Assembly: GCF_017833525.1 (NCBI RefSeq)
Contig: NZ_JAFICD010000001.1
Location: forward strand, 868,001 to 932,000
Length of the DNA: 64,000 nucleotides
Direction of reading: 5' to 3'
Source: Duganella sp. 1411
GTDB lineage: Bacteria; Pseudomonadota; Gammaproteobacteria; Burkholderiales; Burkholderiaceae_D
Shown here piece by piece: positions 15,278 through 24,461 of the stretch (positions are counted from its first letter, which is position 1; the number at the start of each line of letters is the position of its first letter). The notes beneath the pieces are model-generated. The model saw only the letters and a program-made list of their open reading frames with translations. It was not told the origin of the DNA and made no database searches. The position numbers and the translations under genes are program-made.

Positions 15278-16579
15278 ATGAACACCAACCATTGGTTCCT
15301 GCTGGTCGGCTGCCTGATGCTGGCGCGCGGACTGGCCGCGACCACCATTTCCCGCTCGCCGTTCACGTCGGCGATGGTTTATCTCGGCTTTGGCCTCCTG
15401 CTCGGCCCCACGGTGCTCAACATCCTCGACTTCGATCCGATGCTGCAATCGGACCTGCTGGAGGTGCTGACAGAGATCGCCATCCTGATCTCGCTGTTCT
15501 CGGCCGGGATCAAGATGCCGGTGCCGTTCAAGCTGCGGCACTGGGACCCGCCGCTGCGTCTGGCATGGCTGTCGATGACGCTGACGGTGGCGCTGGTGGC
15601 CGCCTTCGCCTTCTTCGTCCTGGGCCTGCCGCTGGGCGCGGGCATCCTGTTGGGCGGTATCCTGGCGCCGACCGATCCGGTGCTGGCGACCGACGTCCAG
15701 GTCCGCCACGCCGGCGACAAGGATCAACTGCGCTTCACCCTGACCTGCGAGGCCGGCATGAACGACGGCAGCGCCTTCCCCTTCGTCTTCCTTGGCCTGG
15801 CCATGCTGGGCGTGGGCGACGACACCGGCGCCTATCACTGGCGCTGGTTCCTGGTCGATGTGGTGTGGGCCTCGGGCGCGGCGATCGTCGTTGGCTATGT
15901 CGGTGGCGCGCTGACGGCGCGGCTGGGCTGGCGCCTGCGCATCATCGAGCCAAAGCACGATATCATGGACGACCTGGTGGGACTGGGGCTGATCGCCGTC
16001 GTCTACGGCGTCTCCAGCCTGATACACGCGTGGGGCTTCCTGGCGGTGTTCTTCGCCGCGGTCGCGCTGCGCCAGACCGAGTTGGTGCTGGCCGGCGCGC
16101 CCAAGGACCGCCAAGGCTTGCTGGAACAGGACGTGACGAAATCGGCCGTCGCCAGAACCAGCCAGACGCACGAGGCGCCGCTGACCGTCAGCACCGAATC
16201 GCTGGTGTTCAAGGAGCACCTCGAACGGCTGTCGGAGTTGACTCTGGTGCTCCTACTGGGCGGCATGATCTCGCTGCACGACATGGACCTGGACGCCTTG
16301 TGGATGGCCATGTTCCTGTTCTTTATCGCGCGGCCGGCCAGCGTGTTCCTCGGCCTCGCCGGCGGCGCCACCAGCTTCCGCCTGCGCGCGATGACGGGGT
16401 GGTTCGGCGTGCGCGGCATCGGCTCCATCTATTACTTGATGTACGCGATCGAACAAGGCCTGGACCCCATACTGGCCGAGCGGCTGACGCACGTTTCGCT
16501 ATTCGTCATCATGCTCTCGATCATAGTGCACGGCTTTAGCGTCAAGCCGTTGATGGACCGCGTCTGGCCCCGGGGCTAG
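15278..16579 (+). CDS. Cation/proton antiporter (CPA1/NhaP-like)
   Basis: A 433-residue membrane protein with about twelve helices, of the monovalent cation:proton antiporter family. GILLGGILAPTDPVLATDVQ and EAGMNDGSAFPFVFLGLAML hold the conserved residues of the transport core (TDP, and the Asn-Asp pair in GMNDG). FLAVFFAAVALR and GWFGVRGIGSIYYLMYA are later family stretches. It likely exchanges Na+ or K+ for H+ in pH or salt balance. It may be co-transcribed with the preceding flavin-reductase-like gene. Confidence 0.87.
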   Translation: MNTNHWFLLVGCLMLARGLAATTISRSPFTSAMVYLGFGLLLGPTVLNILDFDPMLQSDLLEVLTEIAILISLFSAGIKMPVPFKLRHWDPPLRLAWLSMTLTVALVAAFAFFVLGLPLGAGILLGGILAPTDPVLATDVQVRHAGDKDQLRFTLTCEAGMNDGSAFPFVFLGLAMLGVGDDTGAYHWRWFLVDVVWASGAAIVVGYVGGALTARLGWRLRIIEPKHDIMDDLVGLGLIAVVYGVSSLIHAWGFLAVFFAAVALRQTELVLAGAPKDRQGLLEQDVTKSAVARTSQTHEAPLTVSTESLVFKEHLERLSELTLVLLLGGMISLHDMDLDALWMAMFLFFIARPASVFLGLAGGATSFRLRAMTGWFGVRGIGSIYYLMYAIEQGLDPILAERLTHVSLFVIMLSIIVHGFSVKPLMDRVWPRG

Positions 16580-16589
16580 CCTGCCCTCC

Positions 16590-17045
16590 TCAAATCCCCT
16601 CGAGACTGAGCGCCCGCACCGCGCTGCGCAGCAGTCCATGCAAACGCACGCGCTCCTCGTGATCCATGTCGGGGAACATCTGCATCTCGACCTCGCGCAC
16701 CTTGCCGTCGCACTGCGCCAGGATCGCGTGCCCGGCCTCCGTCAGCTGGATCTGGATGATGCGCCCGTGCGACGGATCGGGCGTGCGCTCGATCCAGCCC
16801 TTCGCTTCGATCGACTTGACCATCTCGTTGGCCGACTGCGGCGACACCATCGTCCGCACCGCCAGCTGCGCGTTCGACAGCGCGCCCTGCGCCCGGAACA
16901 CCGACAGCGCCGTGTACTGCGGCACCGTCACGCCGGCCGGCGCGCAGCAATCGCGCAGCCGCTTGCCCAGCACGTGGTCGAGACGCCCCACCAGGTAGGC
17001 CAGCCCCAATGGTTTGGTGCTATCGGAAAAATCTGCTTTGACCAT
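16590..17045 (-). CDS. MarR-family regulator, probable repressor of the hydroxycinnamate operon
   Basis: A dimeric winged-helix regulator of 151 residues. VTVPQYTALSVFRAQGALSNAQLAV leads into the recognition helix SPQSANEMVKSIEAKGWIER and the wing DPSHGRIIQIQLTEAG. It is divergent from ech, the layout seen for hydroxycinnamate regulators of this family (HcaR/CouR/FerR types), which release DNA on binding the CoA thioester. A 17-bp palindrome in the shared region is its likely site. The start is uncertain: ATG at 17045 is used, and a TTG seven codons further upstream is possible; neither has a good ribosome-binding site. Confidence 0.85.
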   Translation of the reverse strand: MVKADFSDSTKPLGLAYLVGRLDHVLGKRLRDCCAPAGVTVPQYTALSVFRAQGALSNAQLAVRTMVSPQSANEMVKSIEAKGWIERTPDPSHGRIIQIQLTEAGHAILAQCDGKVREVEMQMFPDMDHEERVRLHGLLRSAVRALSLEGI

Positions 17046-17055
17046 AAAAATTTTC

Positions 17056-17084
17056 TTGTAAAACAAAAGAGGTGGGTATAGTAT
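17056..17084 (+). promoter_or_regulatory. Predicted sigma-70 promoter of the ech operon
   Basis: TTGTAA (17056-17061), a 17-bp spacer and TAGTAT (17079-17084) fit a vegetative promoter; the start point would be near 17091. The palindrome at 17093-17109 then covers the first transcribed bases, a standard place for repressor binding. Prediction by eye. Confidence 0.5.
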
Positions 17085-17092
17085 AAGTCACA

Positions 17093-17109
17093 TATCAGGC
17101 AGCCTGATA
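17093..17109. promoter_or_regulatory. MarR-type operator palindrome
   Basis: TATCAGGC-A-GCCTGATA is a perfect 8+1+8 inverted repeat in the ech/marR intergenic region. Length and symmetry suit a MarR dimer. It lies directly downstream of the predicted ech promoter. Confidence 0.7.
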
Positions 17110-17151
17110 CTTAAATTCAAACATTTAGCTCACTAAAAGGAGACACATTGT

Positions 17152-17985
17152 ATGTCCAAATATGAAGCCCGCTGGGAAACCGTCAAGGTCGATGTTGAAA
17201 AAGGTATCGGCTGGATCACCCTGAACCGTCCCGACAAGCGCAACGCCATGAGCCCGACCCTGAACCGCGAGATGATCGACGTGCTCGAGACGCTGGAGCT
17301 GGACGAGGACGCGCAAGTGATCGTGCTGACCGGCGCCGGCGACGCCTGGACCGCCGGCATGGATTTGAAAGAATACTTCCGCGAGAACGACGGCAAGCCG
17401 GAGATCTTCCAGGAGCGCCTGCGCCGCGACTGCTCGCAGTGGCAGTGGAAGCTGCTGCGCATGTACAGCAAGCCGACCATCGCCATGGTCAACGGCTGGT
17501 GCTTCGGCGGCGCGTTCTCGCCGTTGGTCGCCTGCGACCTGGCCATCGCCGCCGACGAAGCGGTGTTCGGCCTGTCCGAGATCAACTGGGGCATCCCGCC
17601 CGGTAACCTGGTCAGCAAGGCCGTCGCCGACACCATGGGCCACCGCCAGGCGCTGCACTACATCATGACCGGCGACACCTTCACCGGCCAGGAAGCGGCG
17701 GCCATGGGCCTGATCAACAAGAGCGTACCGCGCGCCCAGCTGCGCGACGAAGTGGTCGCGCTGGCGGAAAAACTGCTGGCCAAGGCGCCGACCGTGCTGC
17801 GCATCGCCAAGAACGGCTTCAAGCGCTGCCGCGAACTGAATTGGGACCAGAACGAGGACTACCTGTACGCCAAGGTCGACCAGTCCAACTACCGCGATCC
17901 GGAAAAAGGACGCGCCCAGGGCCTCAAGCAGTTCCTGGACGATAAGACGATCAAGCCAGGTCTGCAGACTTTCAAACGCGGCTAA
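17152..17985 (+). CDS. ech: p-Hydroxycinnamoyl-CoA hydratase/lyase
   Basis: A crotonase-family enzyme of 277 residues that turns feruloyl-, caffeoyl- or coumaroyl-CoA into vanillin (or the matching aldehyde) and acetyl-CoA. The residues known from the Pseudomonas enzyme fall at identical positions: S123 (FSPL), E143 (LSEINWG) and Y239 (DYLYAK). The oxyanion-hole stretches are GDAWTAGMDLKEY and GWCFGGAFSPL. The ATG follows AAAAGGAGACACATTGT. It is the first gene of the operon ech-vdh-fcs-binding protein and is predicted to be repressed by the divergent MarR protein. Confidence 0.96.
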   Translation: MSKYEARWETVKVDVEKGIGWITLNRPDKRNAMSPTLNREMIDVLETLELDEDAQVIVLTGAGDAWTAGMDLKEYFRENDGKPEIFQERLRRDCSQWQWKLLRMYSKPTIAMVNGWCFGGAFSPLVACDLAIAADEAVFGLSEINWGIPPGNLVSKAVADTMGHRQALHYIMTGDTFTGQEAAAMGLINKSVPRAQLRDEVVALAEKLLAKAPTVLRIAKNGFKRCRELNWDQNEDYLYAKVDQSNYRDPEKGRAQGLKQFLDDKTIKPGLQTFKRG

Positions 17986-18015
17986 ACTCTACTATAAAAA
18001 TAAAAGGAGACAACC

Positions 18016-19461
18016 ATGTTTGACACCGATCTGCTGATCGGCGGCCAAGGCGCCGCCGCCCAAGACAAGGCCAGCTTCGAGCGCCGCAATCCCGGCAGCG
18101 GCGAAGTGGTCACCCGCGCCGCCGCCGCGCAACTGGCCGACGTCGACCGCGCCGTCAAGGCCGCCCACGATGCCTTCCCGGCGTGGTCGGCGATGGCGCC
18201 CGGCGCCCGCCGCGCGCTGCTGCTCAAGGCCGCCGACACCATGGAGAAGTACCGCGCCGAATTCGTCGCCCGCGGTGTCGCCGAAGCCGGCGGCAGCCCG
18301 ATGTGGTACCAGTTCAATGTGACGCTGGCCTCCAACATGCTGCGCGAGGCGGCGTCGATGACGACCCAAATCGGCGGCGAGGTCATTCCGTCCGACGTCC
18401 CCGGCTCGATGGCCATGGGCCTGCGCCAGGCCTGCGGCGTGGTGCTCGGCATGGCGCCGTGGAACGCCCCGATCATCCTCGGCACCCGCGCCATCGCCAT
18501 GCCTCTGGCCTGCGGCAACACCGTGATCCTGAAAGCGTCGGAACTGTGCCCCGCCCTGCACCGCCTGATCGGCACCGTGTTCGAGGAAGCCGGCTTCGCG
18601 CCGGGCGTCGTCAACGTCATCACCAACGCGCCGCAGGACGCACCGCAGATCGTCGAGCGCCTGATCGCCGCGCCGGCGGTCCGCCGCGTCAATTTCACCG
18701 GCTCGACCAACGTCGGCCGCATCATCGCCCAGCATTGCGCCCGCCATCTGAAACCGGTGCTGCTGGAATTGGGCGGCAAGAACCCGCTGCTGATCCTCGA
18801 CGACGCCGACCTGGACGAAGCCGTCGAAGCGGCGGCCTTCAGCGCCTTCTTCAACCAGGGCCAGATCTGCATGTCGGCCGACCGCATTTTGGTCGACAAC
18901 AAGGTGGCCCCGGCCTTCCTCGAAAAACTGGCCGCCAAAACCGCCACCCTGAAGGCTGCGCAAAGCGACGCGCCGCTGTCCGGCATGATCGATCCGTCGG
19001 CCACCAGCCGCGTGGCCGCCATGCTGCAGGATGCCCGCGACCGCGGCGCCAAGGTCACCCAAAGCTCGGCCGAAGTGGTCGGCAACATCATGCAGCCGGC
19101 CATCGTCGACGGCGTGACGCCGGAAATGAAGGTCTACCAGGAGGAGTCGTTCGGTCCCATCGTCTCGATCCTGCGCTTCGACACCGACGAGGAAGCCATT
19201 GCACTGGCCAACGACAGCGAATACGGCCTGTCGTCGGCGGTCTTCAGCCGCGACATCGGCCGCGCAATGGCGGTCGCGCGCCGCATCGAATCGGGCATCT
19301 GCCACATCAACGGGCCGACCGTGCATGACGAGGCGCAGATGCCGTTCGGCGGCGTCAAAGGCAGTGGTTACGGACGCTTCGGCGGCAAGGCGGCCATCGC
19401 CGAGTTCACGGAGCTGCGCTGGATCACGATCCAGACCACGTCGCGCCACTACCCGATCTGA
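18016..19461 (+). CDS. vdh: Vanillin dehydrogenase (aldehyde dehydrogenase family)
   Basis: An NAD(P)-dependent aldehyde dehydrogenase of 481 residues, the length of Pseudomonas vanillin dehydrogenase. The catalytic base is E251 (LLELGGKNP) and the nucleophile C285 (NQGQICMSADRI); the cofactor motif is FTGSTNVGRII. It oxidises the aldehyde made by Ech to vanillate or 4-hydroxybenzoate. It lies 30 bp after ech with AAAAGGAGACAACC before its ATG. Specificity for vanillin is from context; salicylaldehyde dehydrogenases look alike. Confidence 0.92.
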   Translation: MFDTDLLIGGQGAAAQDKASFERRNPGSGEVVTRAAAAQLADVDRAVKAAHDAFPAWSAMAPGARRALLLKAADTMEKYRAEFVARGVAEAGGSPMWYQFNVTLASNMLREAASMTTQIGGEVIPSDVPGSMAMGLRQACGVVLGMAPWNAPIILGTRAIAMPLACGNTVILKASELCPALHRLIGTVFEEAGFAPGVVNVITNAPQDAPQIVERLIAAPAVRRVNFTGSTNVGRIIAQHCARHLKPVLLELGGKNPLLILDDADLDEAVEAAAFSAFFNQGQICMSADRILVDNKVAPAFLEKLAAKTATLKAAQSDAPLSGMIDPSATSRVAAMLQDARDRGAKVTQSSAEVVGNIMQPAIVDGVTPEMKVYQEESFGPIVSILRFDTDEEAIALANDSEYGLSSAVFSRDIGRAMAVARRIESGICHINGPTVHDEAQMPFGGVKGSGYGRFGGKAAIAEFTELRWITIQTTSRHYPI

Positions 19462-19473
19462 CAGGAGCTCCGC

Positions 19474-21342
19474 ATGAATCAATCGTTGATCGCGGAGCAG
19501 TCCAGCGGCACGACAAAGCGGCGCCCGGTCCGGCTGGGCAATCCGGAGATCTCGGCGTATCAGGTCGACGGCTTGTGGCACGTGGACGCCATCACGCCGC
19601 TCGATCCTTTTCCGTCGCGCTTCACCGACCGCCTGGAATCGGGCGCCGCCGCCCATCCCGAACGCACGCTGGTGGCGCGCCGCCCGGCCGATGGCGGCGA
19701 CTGGATACGGCTGTCGTACGCCGACGTGTTGCGGCGCGCGCGCAGCATCGGCCAGGCGCTGCTCGATCGCGGCCTGTCCGCCGAACGCCCGCTGGTGATC
19801 TTGTCCGGCAACGACCTGGAACACTTCCAGCTAGCGCTGGGCGCCATGTATGCCGGCATTCCGTATGCGCCGGTCTCGCCGTCCTATTGTCTGGTCGCTA
19901 CCGATTTCACCAAGCTGGAAGAGATGCTGGCCAAGCTGACGCCGGGCGCGCTGTACGCGTCGGACGGCGCCGCCTTCAGCCGCGCCATCGCCGCCGTCAT
20001 GCCGGCGGACGCCGAGCTGATACTAGGCGCCGGCGAGGTGGCCGGCCACCAGTCCACCAGCTTCCAGTCGCTGCTGGAAGTCACGCCGTCGAGCGTCGAG
20101 GCGGCGCATGCCGGCGTCGGTGTCGACACGGTGGCCAAATTCCTGTTCACCTCCGGTTCGATCAAGAAGCCGAAGGCCGTCACCACCACCCACGGCATGT
20201 TGTGCAGCAACCAGCAGATGCTGCTGCAAACCTTCCCGTTCATGGGCGACGAGCCGCCGGTGCTGCTGGACTGGCTGCCCTGGAACCATACCTTCGGCGG
20301 CAGCCACAATGTCGGCATCGTGCTGTATAACGGCGGCACGCTGTATCTGGACGACGGCAAGCCAACCCCGCGCGACTTTGCGACGACGCTGCGGAACCTG
20401 CGCGAGATCGCGCCGACGATGTATTTCAATATCCCGAAAGGGTTCGAGATGCTGACCGACGCGATGAAGACCGACGCCAAATTGAGCGCCAACTTCTTCT
20501 CGCGCGTGAAGCTGTTCCTGTGCGCCGGCGCCGGCCTGTCGCAGGCGGCGTGGGATCGGCTGGACAACGCCGCCATCGCCGAAACCGGCGAATCGGTGCG
20601 CATCATCACGGGGCTGGGCATGACGGAGACCTCGCCATCGTGCACCTTCGGCACCGGCTCCATTATCAAGGCCGGCTACGTCGGCGTGCCGGCGCCGGGC
20701 TGCAAGGTCAAGCTGGTGCCGTTCGGCGACAAGCTGGAAGCGCGCTTCCACGGCCCGCACGTGATGCCGGGCTACTGGCGCGCGCCGGACCTGAACGCCG
20801 CGGTGTTCGACGAGGACGGCTACTACTGCACCGGCGACGCGCTGCGCTTCGTCGACCCGGAACGGCCGGAACTGGGCTTCATGTTCGACGGCCGCATCGC
20901 CGAGGACTTCAAACTGAGCACCGGCACCTTCGTCAGCGTCGGCCCGCTGCGGGCGAAGGTGATCAGCGCCGCCGCGCCGTACGTGCTCGACGCCGTGGTC
21001 ACCGGCATCGACCGCAGCGCCATCGGGCTGCTGCTGTTCCCGCGCATGGAGCATTGCACGGCGTTGTCCGAACTGGGCGCCGACGCCAGCGCGGCCGAGG
21101 TGCTGGCCAGCGCGCCGGTGAGGGCCTGGTTTGAGCGGCTGCTCAAGGTGCTCAACCAGGACGCCAGCGGCTCCTCGATGCGCATCGACCGCCTGATGCT
21201 GTTGCCCGAACCGCCGTCCGTCGATCATCGCGAGATGACCGACAAGGGTTCGATCAACCAATCGGCGGTGCTGACACGGCGCGCGGCCGTTGTCGAAGCG
21301 CTGTACGAAGGCACCGATCCACAAGTAATCATCGCTGCATAA
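19474..21342 (+). CDS. fcs: Feruloyl-CoA synthase
   Basis: An ANL-family acyl-CoA ligase of 622 residues that activates ferulate and related hydroxycinnamates to CoA thioesters. The P-loop reads FTSGSIKKPKAV, the A5 motif GLGMTETSP, the A7 region YCTGDALRF, and the C-terminal lysine lies in MTDKGSINQSAVL. In the P-loop an Ile stands where many relatives have Thr (SGST). The start is supported by CAGGAG. The gene begins 12 bp after vdh and is followed 23 bp later by the binding-protein gene. Confidence 0.93.
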   Translation: MNQSLIAEQSSGTTKRRPVRLGNPEISAYQVDGLWHVDAITPLDPFPSRFTDRLESGAAAHPERTLVARRPADGGDWIRLSYADVLRRARSIGQALLDRGLSAERPLVILSGNDLEHFQLALGAMYAGIPYAPVSPSYCLVATDFTKLEEMLAKLTPGALYASDGAAFSRAIAAVMPADAELILGAGEVAGHQSTSFQSLLEVTPSSVEAAHAGVGVDTVAKFLFTSGSIKKPKAVTTTHGMLCSNQQMLLQTFPFMGDEPPVLLDWLPWNHTFGGSHNVGIVLYNGGTLYLDDGKPTPRDFATTLRNLREIAPTMYFNIPKGFEMLTDAMKTDAKLSANFFSRVKLFLCAGAGLSQAAWDRLDNAAIAETGESVRIITGLGMTETSPSCTFGTGSIIKAGYVGVPAPGCKVKLVPFGDKLEARFHGPHVMPGYWRAPDLNAAVFDEDGYYCTGDALRFVDPERPELGFMFDGRIAEDFKLSTGTFVSVGPLRAKVISAAAPYVLDAVVTGIDRSAIGLLLFPRMEHCTALSELGADASAAEVLASAPVRAWFERLLKVLNQDASGSSMRIDRLMLLPEPPSVDHREMTDKGSINQSAVLTRRAAVVEALYEGTDPQVIIAA

Positions 21343-21365
21343 ACTAAAAAAGACGGAGACAAGCA

Positions 21366-22538
21366 ATGAAACTTAAAAAACTGGCCAATATCGGCATCAT
21401 CGTCGGCCTGGCCGTCGTCGGCATGGGCACGGCCCAGGCGCAGGACACCATCAAGGTCGGCGTCATCGCCGCGCTGACCGGGCCCTTCGCCAACACCGGC
21501 AAGCCGTTCGAGGATGGCATCAAGACCTATATGCAGCAGCACGGCGCCACGGTGGCCGGCAAAAAGATCGAGATCATCTACCGCGACGACGGCGGCACCA
21601 ACGCCGACATGTCCAAGCGCGCGGCGCAAGAGTTGATCTCGCGCGACAAGGTCAGCTTCCTGATCGGCTTCTCGCTCACGCCAAGCGCGCTGGCGGTGGC
21701 GCCGATCGCCACCCAGGCCAAGATCCCGATGATCGTCATGAACGCCGTCACTACCGGCATCACCGCCAAATCGCCGTACATGCTGCGCACCAGTATGACG
21801 ATGCAGCAGATGACCGAACCTTTCGGCACCTGGACCGCGCAGAACAAGATCGGCAAGGTGTACACGCTGGTGAGCGACTACAGCACCGGCATCGACGCGG
21901 AAGCGCGCTTCGGCAAAGGCTTCACCGCCGGCGGCGGCAAGCTGGTTGGCTCGTCGCGCGTGCCGCTGGCCAATCCGGACTACTCGCCGTTCATCCAGCG
22001 CATCAAGGACGAGAAGCCGGACGCGCTGTTCTTCTTCGCCCCCGGCGCCGAAGACGGCACCGCCCTGCTCAAGGCCTTCAGCGACAAGGGCCTGGACAAG
22101 GCCGGCATCAAGTTCCTGGGCGTGGGCGACATGACCAGCGACTCGCCGACGCTGGAAGCGCTGGGCGAGCGCGCGCTGGGCGCCATCACGGTGCTGAACT
22201 ACTCGACGGCGCTCGACAACGCGGCCAACAAGTCCTTCCTGGCCGCCTACGCCGCCGCCCTGCCGAACGCCCGGCCGCCGACCTTCGTCACCGTGGCCGC
22301 GTACGACACCATGGCCATGCTGTACGAAACCATCCGCAAATTGAACGGCACCGTCACCGGCGACACCGCCATGAAGGTATTGTCGAGCATGAAGCTGGAC
22401 AGCCCGCGCGGCCCGATCAGCATCGACCCGGCCTCGCGCGACATCGTACAGAACATGTACATCCGCGAGGTCAAGAAGGTCAACGGCAAGCTGGTGAACC
22501 AGCCGATCGGCACGTTAAAGGACGTAATGCCCAACTAG
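21366..22538 (+). CDS. Periplasmic aromatic-acid binding protein (CouP/LivK-like)
   Basis: A 390-residue binding protein of the branched-chain amino acid type. A signal peptide (about 1-24, ending GTAQA) is followed by DTIKVGVIAALTGPFANTGKPFEDGI. Placed last in ech-vdh-fcs, it resembles the p-coumarate-binding CouP proteins of aromatic degraders, so hydroxycinnamates are the likely ligand. No permease or ATPase gene accompanies it here; they must be encoded elsewhere, or the protein feeds a shared importer. Ligand assignment is from context. Confidence 0.88.
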   Translation: MKLKKLANIGIIVGLAVVGMGTAQAQDTIKVGVIAALTGPFANTGKPFEDGIKTYMQQHGATVAGKKIEIIYRDDGGTNADMSKRAAQELISRDKVSFLIGFSLTPSALAVAPIATQAKIPMIVMNAVTTGITAKSPYMLRTSMTMQQMTEPFGTWTAQNKIGKVYTLVSDYSTGIDAEARFGKGFTAGGGKLVGSSRVPLANPDYSPFIQRIKDEKPDALFFFAPGAEDGTALLKAFSDKGLDKAGIKFLGVGDMTSDSPTLEALGERALGAITVLNYSTALDNAANKSFLAAYAAALPNARPPTFVTVAAYDTMAMLYETIRKLNGTVTGDTAMKVLSSMKLDSPRGPISIDPASRDIVQNMYIREVKKVNGKLVNQPIGTLKDVMPN

Positions 22539-22567
22539 ATCCGGATATCCAGATCAGATCTAAATCA

Positions 22568-22638
22568 CGTAGGGCGGATTAGCGCAGCGTAATCCGCCAA
22601 GCTCCGCCGACGGCCCGCGCGCGGAATCCGCCCCACGC
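22568..22638. repeat. Dispersed palindromic repeat, copy D (degenerate right arm)
   Basis: The left arm at 22568-22600 is intact. The right arm is reduced to GCGGAATCCGCCCCACG. It separates the ech operon from the tannase-family gene. Confidence 0.75.
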
Positions 22639-22739
22639 GATCATTCAGCTTCACCCAAACGCGGTCCCGACGCAGCCACCAGAACGCCGCGCGGGTCCCG
22701 CACGTCCATCGCTTTGCAACAACAGAGGAGACAACTCGC

Positions 22740-24461
22740 ATGAAAAGCCGCGACACCATACTATCCATATCCCAACTGACCGCCGCCACCACCGCCGCGC
22801 TGCTGCTGAGCGCCTGCGCCGGCGGCGGCGGGGACGGCGTCGACGCCTCCGGCCTGCCCCGGCTGAGCGTGCCCACCGGCGGCTCGCTCGCCTCGTGCAC
22901 CGACCTGGCGACGAAAATCCAACTGGCCAACACCACCATCACCGGCGCCAACAGCATCGCCGCCGGCACCCTGAAGATCGCCGGCAAGCCCGTCCCCGCG
23001 CACTGCCAGGTAACCGGCCGCATGTTCGACCGTGTCAGCCCGGTCGACGGCGCGCGCTACGCGATCGGCTTTGAAATGCGCCTGCCGCTGAACTGGAACG
23101 GCCGCTTCTTCTACCAGGCCAACGGCGGCCTGGACGGCTCGGTCGTCCCGGCCACCGGCTCGGTCGGCGGCGGCGGCCCGCTCGACAGCGCGCTCAACAT
23201 GGGCTTCGCGGTCATCAGCTCCGACGCCGGCCACGGCGCGCCCAATCCCGCCTTCGGCATCGATCCGCAAGCACGCCTCGACTACGGCTACCAGGCGGCC
23301 GGCAAGCTCACGCCGATGGCCAAGGGCCTGATCCAGATCGCCTACGGCAAGGCGCCGGAGCGCTCCTACTTCGGCGGCTGCTCCAACGGCGGGCGCCACA
23401 CGATGGTGGCGGCGGCCCGCATCGCCGATCAATACGACGGCTTCCTGGTCGGCGACCCCGGATTCCGCCTGCCGCTGGCGGCGATCGCCAATATCGCCGG
23501 CGGGCAAGCCTACAATGCGCTGGCCAGCACCCCGGGTGACCTGTCGACCGGATTCACCAAGGCCGAACGCACCACCGTCGAAAACGCCATCTTGGCGAAA
23601 TGCGACGCGCTGGACGGCGCCACCGACGGCCTGATTCAAAACACCCAGGCCTGCCAGGCGGCCTTCAACCTGAATCGCGACGTACCGACATGCACCGGCG
23701 CGCGCGACGGCAGCTGCCTCAGCGCCGCGCAAAAAACCACCATCGCCGGCCTGTTCTCGGGTGCGACCACCGGTGCCGGCGCGAAGTTCTATTCCAGCTG
23801 GCCATACGACGCCGGCATCGCGTCGGGCGGCTGGGCCGACTGGAAGTTCAACAGCCCGCTGACGCGCGATTCCGGCGCCGTCGGCCTGATCTGGCAAGCA
23901 CCGCCGGAAAACCTGGCGACCTTCAACGGTGCGCAATTCGCGCTGACCGGCAATATCGACAGCATGCTGGCGCGGGTCGGCGCCACCACCCCGGTCTACA
24001 CGGAAAGCGCGCTGTCGTTCATGCTGCCGCCCAACCCGACCAACCTGGCCACGCTGAAGAACCGCGGCGCCAAGATGATGGTGTACCACGGCACCGCCGA
24101 TCCGATCTTCTCCAGCGACGACACCACCGCATGGTACGAGGGCCTGCGCGCGGCCAACGGCGGCGACGCCGCCAACTTCGCGCGCTTCTACCGCGTGCCC
24201 GGCATGAACCACTGCGCGGGCGGCCCGGCGACCGACCAGTTCGACATGCTGACGCCGCTGGTCAACTGGGTCGAGCGCGGCCAGGCGCCCGACAGCGTGA
24301 TGGCCAGCGCGCGCGGCGCCGGCAACGCGGGTGGCGCCAATGCCGACGTGCCGGCCAACTGGTCGGCCAGCCGCACCCGTCCGCTGTGCCCGTATCCGAA
24401 GGCGGCCAAGTACAAGGGCAGCGGCAGCATCGAGGACGCGGCCAGCTTCAGTTGCGAGTGA
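22740..24461 (+). CDS. Tannase/feruloyl esterase family lipoprotein
   Basis: An exported serine esterase of 573 residues. The N-terminus is a lipoprotein signal with lipobox LLLSAC (C26). The family CS-D-HC catalytic motif is complete: C214-S215 (FGGCSNGG), D454 (HGTADPIF) and H491-C492 (GMNHCAGG), with C214 and C492 expected to be bridged. CDALDGATDGLIQ is the calcium-site loop. Tannase-family enzymes hydrolyse gallate, ferulate, chlorogenate or other aromatic esters. Next to ferulate degradation genes, release of ferulate or coumarate from cell-wall esters is the best guess. GAGGAGACAACTCGC precedes the ATG. Confidence 0.9.
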   Translation: MKSRDTILSISQLTAATTAALLLSACAGGGGDGVDASGLPRLSVPTGGSLASCTDLATKIQLANTTITGANSIAAGTLKIAGKPVPAHCQVTGRMFDRVSPVDGARYAIGFEMRLPLNWNGRFFYQANGGLDGSVVPATGSVGGGGPLDSALNMGFAVISSDAGHGAPNPAFGIDPQARLDYGYQAAGKLTPMAKGLIQIAYGKAPERSYFGGCSNGGRHTMVAAARIADQYDGFLVGDPGFRLPLAAIANIAGGQAYNALASTPGDLSTGFTKAERTTVENAILAKCDALDGATDGLIQNTQACQAAFNLNRDVPTCTGARDGSCLSAAQKTTIAGLFSGATTGAGAKFYSSWPYDAGIASGGWADWKFNSPLTRDSGAVGLIWQAPPENLATFNGAQFALTGNIDSMLARVGATTPVYTESALSFMLPPNPTNLATLKNRGAKMMVYHGTADPIFSSDDTTAWYEGLRAANGGDAANFARFYRVPGMNHCAGGPATDQFDMLTPLVNWVERGQAPDSVMASARGAGNAGGANADVPANWSASRTRPLCPYPKAAKYKGSGSIEDAASFSCE

